Shown here: positions 7,998 through 16,533 of the stretch, piece after piece
Numbering within the stretch: position 1 is the first letter of the stretch
Layout: the number at the start of each line of letters is the position of its first letter
Assembly (NCBI GenBank): GCA_900553135.1
Contig: USCO01000006.1
Span: 1-36,177, forward strand
Reading direction: 5' to 3'
DNA from: an uncultured Eubacteriales bacterium
GTDB lineage: Bacteria; Bacillota; Clostridia; Oscillospirales; Oscillospiraceae
Length of the DNA: 36,177 nt
Translations under genes and position numbers: made by a program
The notes under the pieces: generated by a model
Seen by the model: only the letters and a program-made list of their open reading frames with translations
The model's database searches: none
What the model was told of the DNA's origin: nothing

Positions 7998-8734
7998 GAC
8001 GTCACCACCTGCAATGCTGACTTTTGCATCCAGCCCAGGGCGCCCCCGCTTTCGGTAGTGACATGGACCGGGTACGCCCTGGATCCGTCCACAATACGGG
8101 ACACCAGTACCCGGCGGCCATTCCCGTTTCCGTGGGGCTCATCCCCATAGCTGGAGTAATAGTAGGGCCCGTTGGCCACACAGGTGCATCCCACATACAG
8201 CTGCCCCTGGGGAATGTCTCTGCTCTGCTGTGTGGTTGCGGTAGCAGGCTGGCCGGCAGCTGCACTCTGCTGTACCTGCAACTCCTGCGGGGAATAGTCC
8301 CGGTATTCCTTCAACTCCAAGTCGTAGTAGAAGTCCCCGGTCTCTCCGCCCCGCTCCTCATAGGAAAAGCTGGTCACCAGCACCTGAAACCCCGTGTCCT
8401 CCGTCATAAACGGCGTGCCGTCCTCGTAGTAGCGCACCGGGGTGTATGTGATGACCGCCTTGTCATCCATGGCTTTCTGGAAAAACTGGATGTAGAACTC
8501 GGGCGGCTGAAATCCGTTGGCAGTCAGCACGCCGGGGAAGGGCCGCCCGGGGAAGAACTTAGAGATGGTGACGGTCTTTTGCTTGGGTGTCCTGGGCACC
8601 ATAATGGGGCCGATGCCCAGGACGTTGTACTCTCCGTTGTCGGTCTCCTGGGCCACGGGGAGCTTATCCGGGTTGACCGGGAGCCGGATCACAGTGCTGT
8701 CCCGGGTGAAAAACAGCCCGAAATTATTTGCCAT
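7994..8734 (-). CDS. XkdP-like tail protein with an SH3-like C-terminus instead of LysM
   Basis: A 246-aa protein. Residues ~1-150 (LPVNPDKLPVAQETDNGEY, FFPGRPFP, FFQKAMDDKAVI, YYDLELKEYRDYSPQEL) match the conserved body of XkdP-type baseplate/tube-end proteins. These usually end in a LysM domain. After a Gln/Ala linker, the C-terminal ~75 residues here hold GRRVLVSRIVDGSRAYPVH and GALGWMQKSALQVV, which read like an SH3-like repeat. The domain could bind peptidoglycan during injection (inference). Start ATG 8734 has AAAGGGGGG upstream. Confidence 0.82.
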   Translation of the reverse strand: MANNFGLFFTRDSTVIRLPVNPDKLPVAQETDNGEYNVLGIGPIMVPRTPKQKTVTISKFFPGRPFPGVLTANGFQPPEFYIQFFQKAMDDKAVITYTPVRYYEDGTPFMTEDTGFQVLVTSFSYEERGGETGDFYYDLELKEYRDYSPQELQVQQSAAAGQPATATTQQSRDIPQGQLYVGCTCVANGPYYYSSYGDEPHGNGNGRRVLVSRIVDGSRAYPVHVTTESGGALGWMQKSALQVVTS

Positions 8735-8748
8735 AAATCCGCCCCCCT

Positions 8749-10701
8749 TTAGTACGCGGTGTTTCTGGTGGAACCGGCGGCCACCTGCTCCAGGAGAATA
8801 TCCCGGATGGTATCCGCCAGGCTCTGACGGTCGGCGGCGGTGTTGCCGGTGTTCTGGCCGTTGACAATGATGGTCGGGGTCTGAGAGGTCAGATTGATGC
8901 GGTTGACGTAGCGGCGTTCGGCCATGTCCACCAGAGACTTGAGGTCTTCCTCAGACATACTGACGGACTTTTCGATGCTGCCCACGCTTTCCTTCAGATC
9001 GGCCATCTGGTCATAGGTTGGGATTTGCGCAGCTGCCACGCTGTACCCTCCCACATTTCCAAATGATCCGCCGGAAAACAGGTTGCTGCCCCAGTTGTAG
9101 CCGGTGTTGAACGCCGCATTCAGGTCGATGTTGTCATAGGTTTTGAAATACTCCACCCACCCCGCCTTGTCCTTGGCCGTCTGGGATGCGCTTTTCACCT
9201 GGTTGTAGAGGCTGTCGATTCCGCCGGTGATGCTGACTTCCACGCCCGGGATGGCGTTTACCAGGTTTTCAATCCCGTGCGCCACATTGGAGATATACCC
9301 CAGCACCGTGGTGGCCATGTCATAAAACAGGATTTTGATTGCGGCCACCGGATCATTTGCGAAATTCATGAGGAAGTTTCCGAACGCGGAAAACATGTTG
9401 ATCATGGGGATCACAGTCCCGTTGATGACAAAGGCCCCCAAGGAAAGAAACGCGCCTGCAATGATTCCGGTTGCGGACACGCTCTCCCCCGTCAGGGCGT
9501 TGTATGTCGCCACCAGCATATAGACCGCGCCGATCACCAGCACGATGGCCAGCAGCGGAGGCCCCCATGTGGTAGCCATAAACGCCTTCAGCATTTTTTG
9601 GGCATTTGCCAGGGTATTGGTGGCGCCGGTGCAGATATTGACCCAGTTGGCCGCCGTGACAAAGACCAGGAAGGCCGCCCCCGCGGTTCCTACAATGGGG
9701 ATCAGCAGATCCAGATTGTTGGCCGTCCAGTTGATGGCGTCCAAAACAGGCTGCGTGGCCATAATGGCCGTGTTCTGCACAGAGGTCCAAACCTGTCCCC
9801 AAGTCATGGGAATCTGCTCAAATTTCGCGTTGGTCTCCTCTGCGGCGGCAAACAAGGCGTTTTTCACTACCTCTGCCGTGACCTGGCCTTCCGATGCCAT
9901 TTCTCTCATTTGGCCAGTGGTAACCCCCATATATTTCGCAATGCTCTGGGCAATGGTGGGTGTCTGCTCCAGGATAGAATTCAGCTCCTCACCCCGCAGC
10001 ACACCCGAGGACATGGCCTGGGTCAGCTGGAGCAGGGCGGCGTCTGCCGCCTGTGTGGATGCACCGGAGAGTGCGATCTGTTTGTTGATTTGCTCCGCAA
10101 AGTCCACGATTTCGGCGCTGCTGTTGAAGGCATTTCCGGCCAGGGTGCCCAGCTTGGAAACCAGCTCCGCCGTCCCTTGATAGGCTCCTCGGGACCGCTG
10201 TGCCGATTCATAGATCATCTGGTTCAGCTCTGCAGTGTCTTGCAGTCCGTCGTTCATCATATCCAGCCGGGCTTTGGTTTGGGTCATGGTATCAGACAGA
10301 TTGACAAAACCAGTTACCGTTCTCATACCAAGGTAAGCCCCGGCCAGCCTTTTCACTTCGCTGATCAGGCCGCCGGTGGACTGTTTCAACAGATCCTGCT
10401 CCGCTCTTTGCCGTCTGAGCTCTTCCGTTTGTGCCCTGGACGCTGCCGCAGCAGCCCTGGATGCCTCCGCCTGTGCTCTGCTTTGTGCTGCACTTGTCCG
10501 ATATGCGGTGGCCTGTGCTCTGGCGGAAGATGCCGCGGCGTTCATGGCCGCACCCTGAATACGGGAGGCCGCTGTGGCCCTGGTAGCCGCTTCTCGGACT
10601 TCTCTGGTGCTTGCGGCCGCATCGGTTCCCAACCTGATATATTGTGTAAACGCCGCGCTGAATTGATCCTCCAGCGTCAGGATTTCCCGAATCGCTGCCA
10701 C
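8749..10701 (-). CDS. Tail tape measure protein
   Basis: A 650-aa protein that sets tail length and is threaded through the tube. The N-terminal ~115 residues are an Ala/Arg/Gln-rich helical region likely to be coiled coil. Residues ~115-280 match the tape-measure N-terminal domain (AELNQMIYESAQRSRGAYQ, SGVLRGEELNSILEQTP, MREMASEGQVTAEVV). Two or three long hydrophobic segments follow at ~330-450, as expected for injected membrane-active segments. The start is GTG 10701 with GGAGG 8 bases upstream, and that site lies inside the end of the frameshifted chaperone extension. It is short for a tape measure, suggesting a short contractile tail. Confidence 0.93.
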   Translation of the reverse strand: MAAIREILTLEDQFSAAFTQYIRLGTDAAASTREVREAATRATAASRIQGAAMNAAASSARAQATAYRTSAAQSRAQAEASRAAAAASRAQTEELRRQRAEQDLLKQSTGGLISEVKRLAGAYLGMRTVTGFVNLSDTMTQTKARLDMMNDGLQDTAELNQMIYESAQRSRGAYQGTAELVSKLGTLAGNAFNSSAEIVDFAEQINKQIALSGASTQAADAALLQLTQAMSSGVLRGEELNSILEQTPTIAQSIAKYMGVTTGQMREMASEGQVTAEVVKNALFAAAEETNAKFEQIPMTWGQVWTSVQNTAIMATQPVLDAINWTANNLDLLIPIVGTAGAAFLVFVTAANWVNICTGATNTLANAQKMLKAFMATTWGPPLLAIVLVIGAVYMLVATYNALTGESVSATGIIAGAFLSLGAFVINGTVIPMINMFSAFGNFLMNFANDPVAAIKILFYDMATTVLGYISNVAHGIENLVNAIPGVEVSITGGIDSLYNQVKSASQTAKDKAGWVEYFKTYDNIDLNAAFNTGYNWGSNLFSGGSFGNVGGYSVAAAQIPTYDQMADLKESVGSIEKSVSMSEEDLKSLVDMAERRYVNRINLTSQTPTIIVNGQNTGNTAADRQSLADTIRDILLEQVAAGSTRNTAY

Positions 10702-10705
10702 AAAA

Positions 10706-11295
10706 TCACCTCCGGTTCAGCTTTTCTTGTTCTTCTGCACGGTTTATCATGTCACGCAAAGCAAACGCCGTGACGAGTCGTTTTTCCCCCGCGGGGAGGG
10801 AATCATACTGGGACGGGGGCCAGCCGTGGTTGACAAAGCAGTAATAGGCCACCAGCGTTTCCAGATCCAGGCCGCCCCCGTAGATCAGTTTTTTACGTCA
10901 TCGTCCTGAATCTGGGTCGTGACCTTGGAGAGCCCGGTGATTTCTGCCACCAAATTGTTAAACTCTCCCGCCAGGAGCATTTTCACCGCCACCATATTGG
11001 GACTGACTACGCCGTAAGCGTCACACAGCTCCTTGCTGGAGAGATCAGGCTCTACGGTTGCGGCCACAACCAGACGGCGGACAAAGTCCTCATTGTCCAG
11101 ATACTCCATGCGCTGGCCGTTTTTCAGCTCCACCCGGGTGGCCGCCTTGGCAACGGCTTCGTTTTCCTCCTGGGTCAGAGCGCGGATCTTGAAGGTAGCG
11201 GGCTTGCCCTTCTCATCCAGGAACCGGTTGGAGACCACCACCTCTTTCTCAATGACGGTGGTGATGGGGTGCAGAAATGCGGAAATCGTGCTCAT
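10706..11295 (-). CDS. Frameshifted long form of the tail assembly chaperone (gpGT-like, -1 frameshift at 10888-10894)
   Basis: The chaperone frame ends ...GTA AAA AAC TGA, giving the classic slippery heptamer A AAA AAC one codon before the stop. A -1 slip opens a 60-codon frame from CTG at 10888 to TGA at 10706-10708. That frame has no start codon near its beginning. The peptide looks like a real protein (LVAYYCFVNHGWPPSQYDSL and FALRDMINRAEEQEKLNRR) and would give a ~196-residue product. The extension fills the gap before the tape measure. In lambda and many other phages a frameshifted G-GT pair at this place guides tube assembly on the tape measure (Xu, Hendrix and colleagues). A GC-rich stretch (GGGGGCGGCC) follows the slip site. 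Confidence 0.85.
10885..11295 (-). CDS. Tail assembly chaperone, short form (XkdN-like)
   Basis: A 136-aa protein between the tail tube and tape-measure genes. VVVSNRFLDEKGKPATFKIRALTQEENEAV and the helical remainder match XkdN, the equivalent of lambda gpG, which binds the tape measure and tube subunits during assembly and is absent from the mature particle. Start ATG 11295 follows a GGAGG site. The stop codon is directly preceded by a slippery A AAA AAC, so this is the 0-frame product of a two-product gene. Confidence 0.88.
   Translation of the reverse strand: MSTISAFLHPITTVIEKEVVVSNRFLDEKGKPATFKIRALTQEENEAVAKAATRVELKNGQRMEYLDNEDFVRRLVVAATVEPDLSSKELCDAYGVVSPNMVAVKMLLAGEFNNLVAEITGLSKVTTQIQDDDVKN
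10888..10894 (-). promoter_or_regulatory. Programmed -1 ribosomal frameshift site
   Basis: The minus strand reads A AAA AAC with codons AAA and AAC in the zero frame, followed at once by TGA. This is one of the most efficient bacterial -1 slip sequences. Use of the site is inferred from the coding-like 60-codon -1 frame downstream and from its position in the tail gene order. Confidence 0.82.
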
Positions 11296-11304
11296 ACGTC
11301 CTCC

Positions 11305-11784
11305 TTACTGGCCCACGTTGGTGGGGTCGTTGAATTTCTGGATCATGCCCACCCTGGTGTAGGCAAAGTTGAAGTCATAGGCCAGCATGGACTGGTCGCT
11401 GTCCAGGATGGACAGGGGAATATCCCCTGTGAGATGGCAACCGTAATAGGCCCCAATCTGGTTTCCCATGCTGACGGTGGGATCGGCGTTGTTGATCTGG
11501 ATGTCGAAATACTCCACCACACCGTTCTGGATGTAGTTCAGGACCATGTCCCGGAACATGTTAGAGCCGTTGGAGCCATAGTAGACATTGCCCTTGGCCG
11601 TCAGCTTGATGCCGCCGGGTTTGTCCTGAATGAGGCGGGTACCAACACATTTCATATCCGAGGACTGGATCCCGCCCGTGGTCTGGATGTTCTTAAAGCC
11701 CACCAGCTCCACGTTTTTCCCGTTTCTGGTGACGTACGCGGTGCCTTCCGCACCGTTTACGGCGTCACGCTCCAGTAAAAACAT
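11305..11784 (-). CDS. Tail tube protein (XkdM family, DUF2001)
   Basis: A 159-aa beta-rich protein following the sheath gene. MKCVGTRLIQDKPGGIKLTAKGNVYYGSNGS and IPLSILDSDQSMLAYDFNFAY match the XkdM/DUF2001 tube family, which polymerises into the inner tube of contractile tails. Start ATG 11784 has AAGGAGG 7 bases upstream, as expected for an abundant protein. Confidence 0.92.
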   Translation of the reverse strand: MFLLERDAVNGAEGTAYVTRNGKNVELVGFKNIQTTGGIQSSDMKCVGTRLIQDKPGGIKLTAKGNVYYGSNGSNMFRDMVLNYIQNGVVEYFDIQINNADPTVSMGNQIGAYYGCHLTGDIPLSILDSDQSMLAYDFNFAYTRVGMIQKFNDPTNVGQ

Positions 11785-11796
11785 TGTTTTCCCTCC

Positions 11797-13131
11797 TTAC
11801 GAGATCTCGACGGTCATGTAGATCTTCTCCACGCTGTCCAAAGCCTGGACGGCTACCGTGACCACAATGGCGTCGATGTCGTTGCCGGGCAGCACCGCTA
11901 CATCATCCGCCGTAAAGTTCTGGATTCCGTTGTTGGCCTGGATCTCCTGCAGGTAGCCCACAATGACCGCCTTGAAACGAGCCTGGCCGGCGGCGTTGTT
12001 GTTGACCACGCCGATGAAACTGGCAGAGAACTGGGCATAGATGTCGTTGGCGATGGTGGCCATCAGGCGGAACACCCGGTTTTTCCGGAATGCCTTTCCG
12101 GCGTCCTCCGTGAAGGTGGTCAGGCTGTTGATGTCCTGCATCACCTTGACCACGCCGTCCTCCGCAAACAAGACGAATTTTCCCGCCTGGACCTGCTGGA
12201 TTAACTGGGCGTTGGTCTGCATGGTGGTGGCCACGGCGCCGGGGTACTGGGCATAGGTCAAAGACTGATTGTACAGTGCGCCGGCGGATGCGCCGCCCGC
12301 CCACCAAGTCACCTGCTGCGGCGTCAGCTGAGTGCCGTCGGACAGAGTGGCCGGGCTGTTGACGTTGATGATGTACTGGGTGTTGGGATTGGTCACCTCG
12401 GCGGCCACCAACTGGCAATACTGCCCGTTCTCCTCGTTGACCCGCTGGATGAAGGACTGGACGGCGGTAAGCACGCCGCTGTCCTCTCCGTCGTAGATCA
12501 TCACATCGAACTTGTAGGGCTCAATGGCCGTGAGATAAGTGGAGTATGCCGCGCTCTGCACGGTTCCGTCCTTGCCGCTGGTCAGGGCCTGTCCAGTAGA
12601 GGCGGAGAGTGCTCCGCTCCCGCTCCAGGTGACCCAGTCGTTGGCCACCAGATCGTCCACGTTGGCGCCGATCTGCTGGTCCACCACATTGCCATCCACC
12701 ACGGTGGATACCTGGAAGGAGCTTTCAGGCTCGGTGAGGGCGGTGACAATAATGGTAATGTCATTGCCCCGGACCCCGGGATACAGGGCGGTGGCCGTCA
12801 ACTCCCCAATGGTTGCGGTGGCCTGGGCGGAACCGGACGCGGTGGGCCGATAGAGCAGCAGCTTCGTGGGCGGATTGGTGCGGTCGGTGCCCAGGAAAAT
12901 CTGCCGGATAAACAGGTTTTCCGGCGCGGTAATGTCATAGCCGGTGATGGGCGTCAAATCCATATCCGGCGTGACCTCCGTCACCTGGGCCACAGGTCCC
13001 CAGGACATGGGCTCACAGATGGTTACGATGCCCCGCTCCCCTACGGTCAGCCCCAGGGCGGCCGCACTCTTAAAGCGGATATAGACGCCGGGCAGGACTT
13101 TGTTTTGTGTCGTCCAGGTGCCTCCAGCCAT
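11797..13131 (-). CDS. Tail sheath protein (XkdK family)
   Basis: A 444-aa contractile sheath subunit. The N-terminus (KVLPGVYIRFKSAA) is the conserved start of phage and PBSX sheaths. The C-terminal domain (FRKNRVFRLMATIANDIYAQF and KAVIVGYLQEIQANNGIQNF, ending VEKIYMTVEI) forms the interlocking core strands. Start ATG 13131 has GGAG about 10 bases upstream; a TTG at 13137 is also in frame but lies too close to that site. Its presence establishes a contractile tail. Confidence 0.94.
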   Translation of the reverse strand: MAGGTWTTQNKVLPGVYIRFKSAAALGLTVGERGIVTICEPMSWGPVAQVTEVTPDMDLTPITGYDITAPENLFIRQIFLGTDRTNPPTKLLLYRPTASGSAQATATIGELTATALYPGVRGNDITIIVTALTEPESSFQVSTVVDGNVVDQQIGANVDDLVANDWVTWSGSGALSASTGQALTSGKDGTVQSAAYSTYLTAIEPYKFDVMIYDGEDSGVLTAVQSFIQRVNEENGQYCQLVAAEVTNPNTQYIINVNSPATLSDGTQLTPQQVTWWAGGASAGALYNQSLTYAQYPGAVATTMQTNAQLIQQVQAGKFVLFAEDGVVKVMQDINSLTTFTEDAGKAFRKNRVFRLMATIANDIYAQFSASFIGVVNNNAAGQARFKAVIVGYLQEIQANNGIQNFTADDVAVLPGNDIDAIVVTVAVQALDSVEKIYMTVEIS

Positions 13132-13133
13132 GG

Positions 13134-13292
13134 TCAATCATCTCCTTTTTCAAAGAAGGCCTTGACCGCTTTCCGGGCCTCGGCCAGTGTATATTCGTCA
13201 TTGCACAGGACTACCGCAAGGAAGTCCCGCTGGTATTTCTGGAACTCCGGGGCCATCAACAGGGCTTCCCGGGTAAATTTTTTAACCGCCAT
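13134..13292 (-). CDS. Small protein between the tail terminator and sheath (XkdJ position)
   Basis: A 52-aa gene with AGGAGG 9 bases before ATG 13292. It overlaps the upstream gene by 11 bases and ends two bases before the sheath start codon. The product is Lys/Glu-rich and mostly helical (EALLMAPEFQKYQRDFL, YTLAEARKAVKAFFEKG). PBSX has a small gene xkdJ at the same place, but I cannot show homology. The tight fit in the operon supports it being real. Confidence 0.8.
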   Translation of the reverse strand: MAVKKFTREALLMAPEFQKYQRDFLAVVLCNDEYTLAEARKAVKAFFEKGDD

Positions 13293-13740
13293 TGGTCACA
13301 TCCTCCTGATAGTCCATGGCTTCCATGGGCGTCCCTGTTTCCGGCTGAGACACCCACACCTGCAGTTCAAACTTGTAGTGCATGGCGTCCTTGTCAATGT
13401 TCCATTTCCGCTCATAGGTGCGCAGCAGGACCGTCTCCTCCGTGGCGCCATCGGAATACGGGAAGGTCTCCATGATGAGATCCAGGGCCTCCGCCGCCTG
13501 CTGATACTGGGCCTGCAGCTCGGGCAGGTTGTAGTCCAGCAGATAGGTGATATCCATACCAATGGTCCGCAGCCACCGGCCGCTGGGTTGTACCTTGATA
13601 TCGCTGTACCGCTGCTGCAGGAACATGCAGGGTGGTGTGGTCCCCTGTTGGTTGGGACCTTCCGCGCAGGTCACCCCGGGGAAGTAGGGGGCAAAGTAGG
13701 CAGACAAGGATTGGGCGATGGTGGAAATTGTGAAATTCAC
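13282..13740 (-). CDS. Phage tail terminator (DUF6838-like)
   Basis: A 152-aa protein of the neck. The N-terminal helix (ISTIAQSLSAYFAPYF), the CMFLQQRYSDIKVQPSGRW strand region and the central DITYLLDY segment fit tail terminator proteins of PBSX-like phages, which cap the finished tube and sheath for head joining. The start is GTG 13740, overlapping the previous stop by GTGA, with GGGAGG 7 bases upstream. PBSX has xkdI at this place. Confidence 0.8.
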   Translation of the reverse strand: MNFTISTIAQSLSAYFAPYFPGVTCAEGPNQQGTTPPCMFLQQRYSDIKVQPSGRWLRTIGMDITYLLDYNLPELQAQYQQAAEALDLIMETFPYSDGATEETVLLRTYERKWNIDKDAMHYKFELQVWVSQPETGTPMEAMDYQEDVTNGG

Positions 13741-14228
13741 TCGAACACCTCCCCAATGTCCTCCAGTTCGCTTTTCAGCGTTTCCCGGTAAACCTTTTCA
13801 GCCTCATCTACCATGTGGAGTCCGGGAACGTAAGCCGTTTTGGTGCCCACTACAAGGCCCACCTCTTTGCTCGGGTCATACTCCAGTGCATCGGAATAAG
13901 GATTGATGTACAGCCCCGGGACAAAATGCCGGTCCATGCGGTGTCCGTCATTCACATAGGATGCGTATTCCTTGTCGTTATTCAATCCGGTGGTGTACCG
14001 GTTTCCTGAAACCTCTGGGCTGGTTTTGCTGTCCGTTGCCCAGTGCTGCTTCATCTCTCCGCTGCGGGTATTGGTCCCACTCAGATCGTCCTCGGTGGGC
14101 GGCGTGAGCTCTGCGGCTTTTTCCACTGCCCGGAGGGTGGCATTTTCACAAGCGCTTGTGATTTTGCGTTGCACATCCGGCAGTCTGGCCTGGAGCTGCT
14201 GAACCCTCATTTTAAGGGTCAGTTCCAC
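13737..14228 (-). CDS. HK97 gp10-like / minor head-tail protein
   Basis: A 163-aa protein. The N-terminal helix (MRVQQLQARLPDVQRKI), LTPPTEDDLSGTNTRSGEMKQHW and YASYVNDGHRMDRHFVPG follow the pattern of gp10-like tail-completion proteins: a helix, then a conserved Y-V-x-x-GHR strand. The role is at the head-tail joint. GTG 14228 is preceded by AAAGGGGG; an in-frame ATG at 14210 is an alternative. It overlaps the upstream gene by 17 bases. Confidence 0.8.
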   Translation of the reverse strand: MELTLKMRVQQLQARLPDVQRKITSACENATLRAVEKAAELTPPTEDDLSGTNTRSGEMKQHWATDSKTSPEVSGNRYTTGLNNDKEYASYVNDGHRMDRHFVPGLYINPYSDALEYDPSKEVGLVVGTKTAYVPGLHMVDEAEKVYRETLKSELEDIGEVFE

Positions 14229-14622
14229 CGGAAATGCCCCCTTTCACCCGCTCCATTTGGAGCAGCCGGATTTCTTGGTGTGCCAACCCGGGGAGCACCG
14301 CACCGAATGGCTCAAAATACTGGTTTGGGTCCGCCGCAAAGGCCCGGATGTCCGGAGCAGACTTTCCCAACCGTGCGCCCCTGTGGATAATCAGCTGGTC
14401 TCCCGCCTGAATGTCCACGGAAGTATCACACATCAGCCGATCAGCCTGTTTGACTTGGGCCGCCGCCTGATCCATATTGATGGGCTGGTTGTCACTCTGG
14501 TAGATCCTGCACGGGATGGCGGTATACAGCTGCTTCCTTTCCTGTTTTGTCAGGTTGTTGGTGACGGTGGACACCACGCGCCAGATATCAACCGTATCGG
14601 TGTACCAGTTCTGAAAGTTCAT
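14212..14622 (-). CDS. Head-tail connector / stopper-like protein (XkdH position)
   Basis: A 136-aa protein with NWYTDTVDIWRV at the N-terminus, AIPCRIYQSDNQP in the centre, and MCDTSVDIQAGDQLIIHRGAR. This resembles small beta-barrel stopper proteins that close the connector after packaging. Position after the DUF4054 gene and before gp10 supports this. Start ATG 14622 has GAGG 6 bases upstream. The family match is from pattern and position only. Confidence 0.72.
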   Translation of the reverse strand: MNFQNWYTDTVDIWRVVSTVTNNLTKQERKQLYTAIPCRIYQSDNQPINMDQAAAQVKQADRLMCDTSVDIQAGDQLIIHRGARLGKSAPDIRAFAADPNQYFEPFGAVLPGLAHQEIRLLQMERVKGGISGGTDP

Positions 14623-14630
14623 GGTTCACC

Positions 14631-15116
14631 TCAAATCACATAGGAGCCGCCCATACCAACCAGCTTGGCCCGGTTGGCCAGCATCTGGCCGTAGGTGGTG
14701 GCGTTTAGGTCGCCCCATTCCTCCGTGCCCTTGGTGATGGCTGTGGTGTCGTAGGAGACGCTGGAATCTCCCAGGGTAGCAGACTTTACCACGCCCACTA
14801 AAGCCCCTGTGGCGGCCGCCTGCGCCGCCGAGGGGCTGTTTTCCGCATAGGTGCGGAGATACAAGGTGGCGTAGTGCGCTACATACAGCCCGGCGCCGTA
14901 TCGCCAGGATTCCAGCCATTTGTCCGGCAGGATGCATGCATTCGCCATGGAAACAAACTCTCCCAGCATGGTCGCCGGCACCAGGCAAGTGCCATCAGGA
15001 GAATAAAACTGCGGGAAGTCCTGCTGGAACATTTCCGCTGTGTAGTTGCCCTGGCCTTTGGCAATGTTTGCAGCTGTGGCCCGGACCCCAAAAAACTGTG
15101 TATTTCCATAGAACAT
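14631..15116 (-). CDS. DUF4054 head-tail adaptor
   Basis: A 161-aa mostly helical protein. EMFQQDFPQFYSPDGTCLVP, WRYGAGLYVAHYATLYLRTY and WGDLNATTYGQMLANRAKLVG match DUF4054, an adaptor that binds the portal ring (equivalent in place to gp6/gp15 adaptors). Start ATG 15116 has AAAGGAGG 9 bases upstream. The glycine-rich C-terminus with GSYVI is usual in the family. Confidence 0.83.
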   Translation of the reverse strand: MFYGNTQFFGVRATAANIAKGQGNYTAEMFQQDFPQFYSPDGTCLVPATMLGEFVSMANACILPDKWLESWRYGAGLYVAHYATLYLRTYAENSPSAAQAAATGALVGVVKSATLGDSSVSYDTTAITKGTEEWGDLNATTYGQMLANRAKLVGMGGSYVI

Positions 15117-15133
15117 CCCGCAGTCCTCCTTTC

Positions 15134-15457
15134 TTACTCTCCGGCCTCTTCGTCCGCGCCGGGGGTGGGCTCTTCATCGGAGTCGGGGGCGGTCTTATCC
15201 GCTTCCCCGGCCGTCTTTCCCTTTTTGCCCTGGCTCTTGGCCCGCTCCTTCTTTTCCTTGGCCGCCTGCTGGGCAGCGTCCATGTCCTTATCCTTGGCGG
15301 TCTGGCTGGCAACGATCTTGCCGGCGGCCACCTGGCGCTGAAACTGCTTGGTCTTGGCCACCCAGTCGGGCACCTGGCCCATATAGCCGTTGGGGGCATA
15401 AAAGGTTTCTCCGTCCGGCCGGCGGAACAGCACAGCCTGTTTGGTCATCACAAACAT
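15134..15457 (-). CDS. Small charged protein after the major capsid gene
   Basis: A 107-aa protein of unrecognised family. Residues ~1-45 look folded (VLFRRPDGETFYAPNGYMGQVPDW). The rest is a Lys/Glu/Asp-rich, low-complexity tail ending in DSDEEPTPGADEEAGE, probably disordered. Start ATG 15457 has AGGAGG 8 bases upstream. It could be a minor head protein or assembly factor. Confidence 0.75.
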   Translation of the reverse strand: MFVMTKQAVLFRRPDGETFYAPNGYMGQVPDWVAKTKQFQRQVAAGKIVASQTAKDKDMDAAQQAAKEKKERAKSQGKKGKTAGEADKTAPDSDEEPTPGADEEAGE

Positions 15458-15472
15458 GTCTTTTCCCTCCTA

Positions 15473-16519
15473 TCAGGTGTCGCCGCCGATCTGGTCCCAG
15501 TAGGTGATGGTCTGGGGATACATCACCTGGGGCTCAGACAGATTGGCCATAAAGGCGGTGTCGTAGCAGACGTTGGCCACGTTGGGGGCGCTCATGATGC
15601 GGGACAGGGGGACCAGTTCGTCCGCCTTCAGGTACCGCTCATCGTTGACATACACCACCATGCGGTCGGTGCCGCCGGTGCCCGCTCCCTTACACCACTG
15701 GGTGGCGCCGATAAACAGATCTCCGCCGTTCTTGGCGGCAATGTTGTTCTCCATGATGTAGTCATAGATGGACTTGGTCGCCAGGTCAGACATGGGGGTG
15801 TTGAGGATGTAGTTGTACTCCTCATAGGGCAGCAGAATGTGATTGGGGATGGCCGCGTTGTCATAACCCGCCTGCTCCCAGGTGGTGATCAGGGCAGTGT
15901 TGACATCGGCCAGGATCTCGGCCGGGGTCTTCCCCTTCCAGTTCCCGTTTCCGCTGGCGCCGTCGGCCACAGTAGACTCGGTGGCGTTGGGATTGTTGAT
16001 GATGCCGGTGTAGCCATACTCCTCCAGGCCCACATACATGTTCTGGTCCTGGTGCTTATCAAAGACCGTGCGGACACCGTCCTGGAGCAGCTGGTCCAGA
16101 CTGCGGCCAATAAAGTTGGCCCGCTGGAGATCCTGGAACATCACCCGCAGAGCTACGGCAAAGGTATGGGCCTTGTACACGCCCTTCTCCACGTTGGCCT
16201 GGACGGTGGGGATCCCATTGGCGCCGCCCGCCTGGACAGGCGAGGAACCGGAGCCGCCGGTAATGCCATAGGCCACAGACATGGCGGACACATAGTCCAC
16301 CCAGCCGCCGCCGGTCTGGATCACGATGTCACGGGGATAGGTCACCGAGGTCAGGGGCTTGCGGATCATGGGGTCCCGCTTCTCCAGCTCGGAAACCAGA
16401 AATGCGCCGTTGGATTTGATGCCCGCGGCGTCCATAGTGGGCACAGCACCCGAAACAGGAGCCGCCCCGGTGAATTTTACGACACCCGCATTTACGGTGC
16501 CGACGTTCTGGAAACTCAT
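15473..16519 (-). CDS. Major capsid protein (DUF2184-like)
   Basis: A 348-aa shell protein, HK97-fold by family. FLVSELEKRDPMIRKPLTS, IVIQTGGGWVDYVSAMS, ILLPYEEYNYILNTPMSDLA and the C-terminal QVMYPQTITYWDQIGG are typical of DUF2184 capsids found with DUF1073 portals and DUF2213 proteins. Start ATG 16519 has AAGGAGG 7 bases upstream; the longer frame to 16600 is an artefact of open reading upstream. Position directly after the cement protein supports the call. Confidence 0.9.
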   Translation of the reverse strand: MSFQNVGTVNAGVVKFTGAAPVSGAVPTMDAAGIKSNGAFLVSELEKRDPMIRKPLTSVTYPRDIVIQTGGGWVDYVSAMSVAYGITGGSGSSPVQAGGANGIPTVQANVEKGVYKAHTFAVALRVMFQDLQRANFIGRSLDQLLQDGVRTVFDKHQDQNMYVGLEEYGYTGIINNPNATESTVADGASGNGNWKGKTPAEILADVNTALITTWEQAGYDNAAIPNHILLPYEEYNYILNTPMSDLATKSIYDYIMENNIAAKNGGDLFIGATQWCKGAGTGGTDRMVVYVNDERYLKADELVPLSRIMSAPNVANVCYDTAFMANLSEPQVMYPQTITYWDQIGGDT

Positions 16520-16533
16520 AGATGTACCTCCTT

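Noticed and set aside
9277..10773. 498-codon plus-strand frame opposite the tape measure
   Set aside because: Shadow of the tape-measure gene with Cys/His/Gly-rich composition and no start signal.
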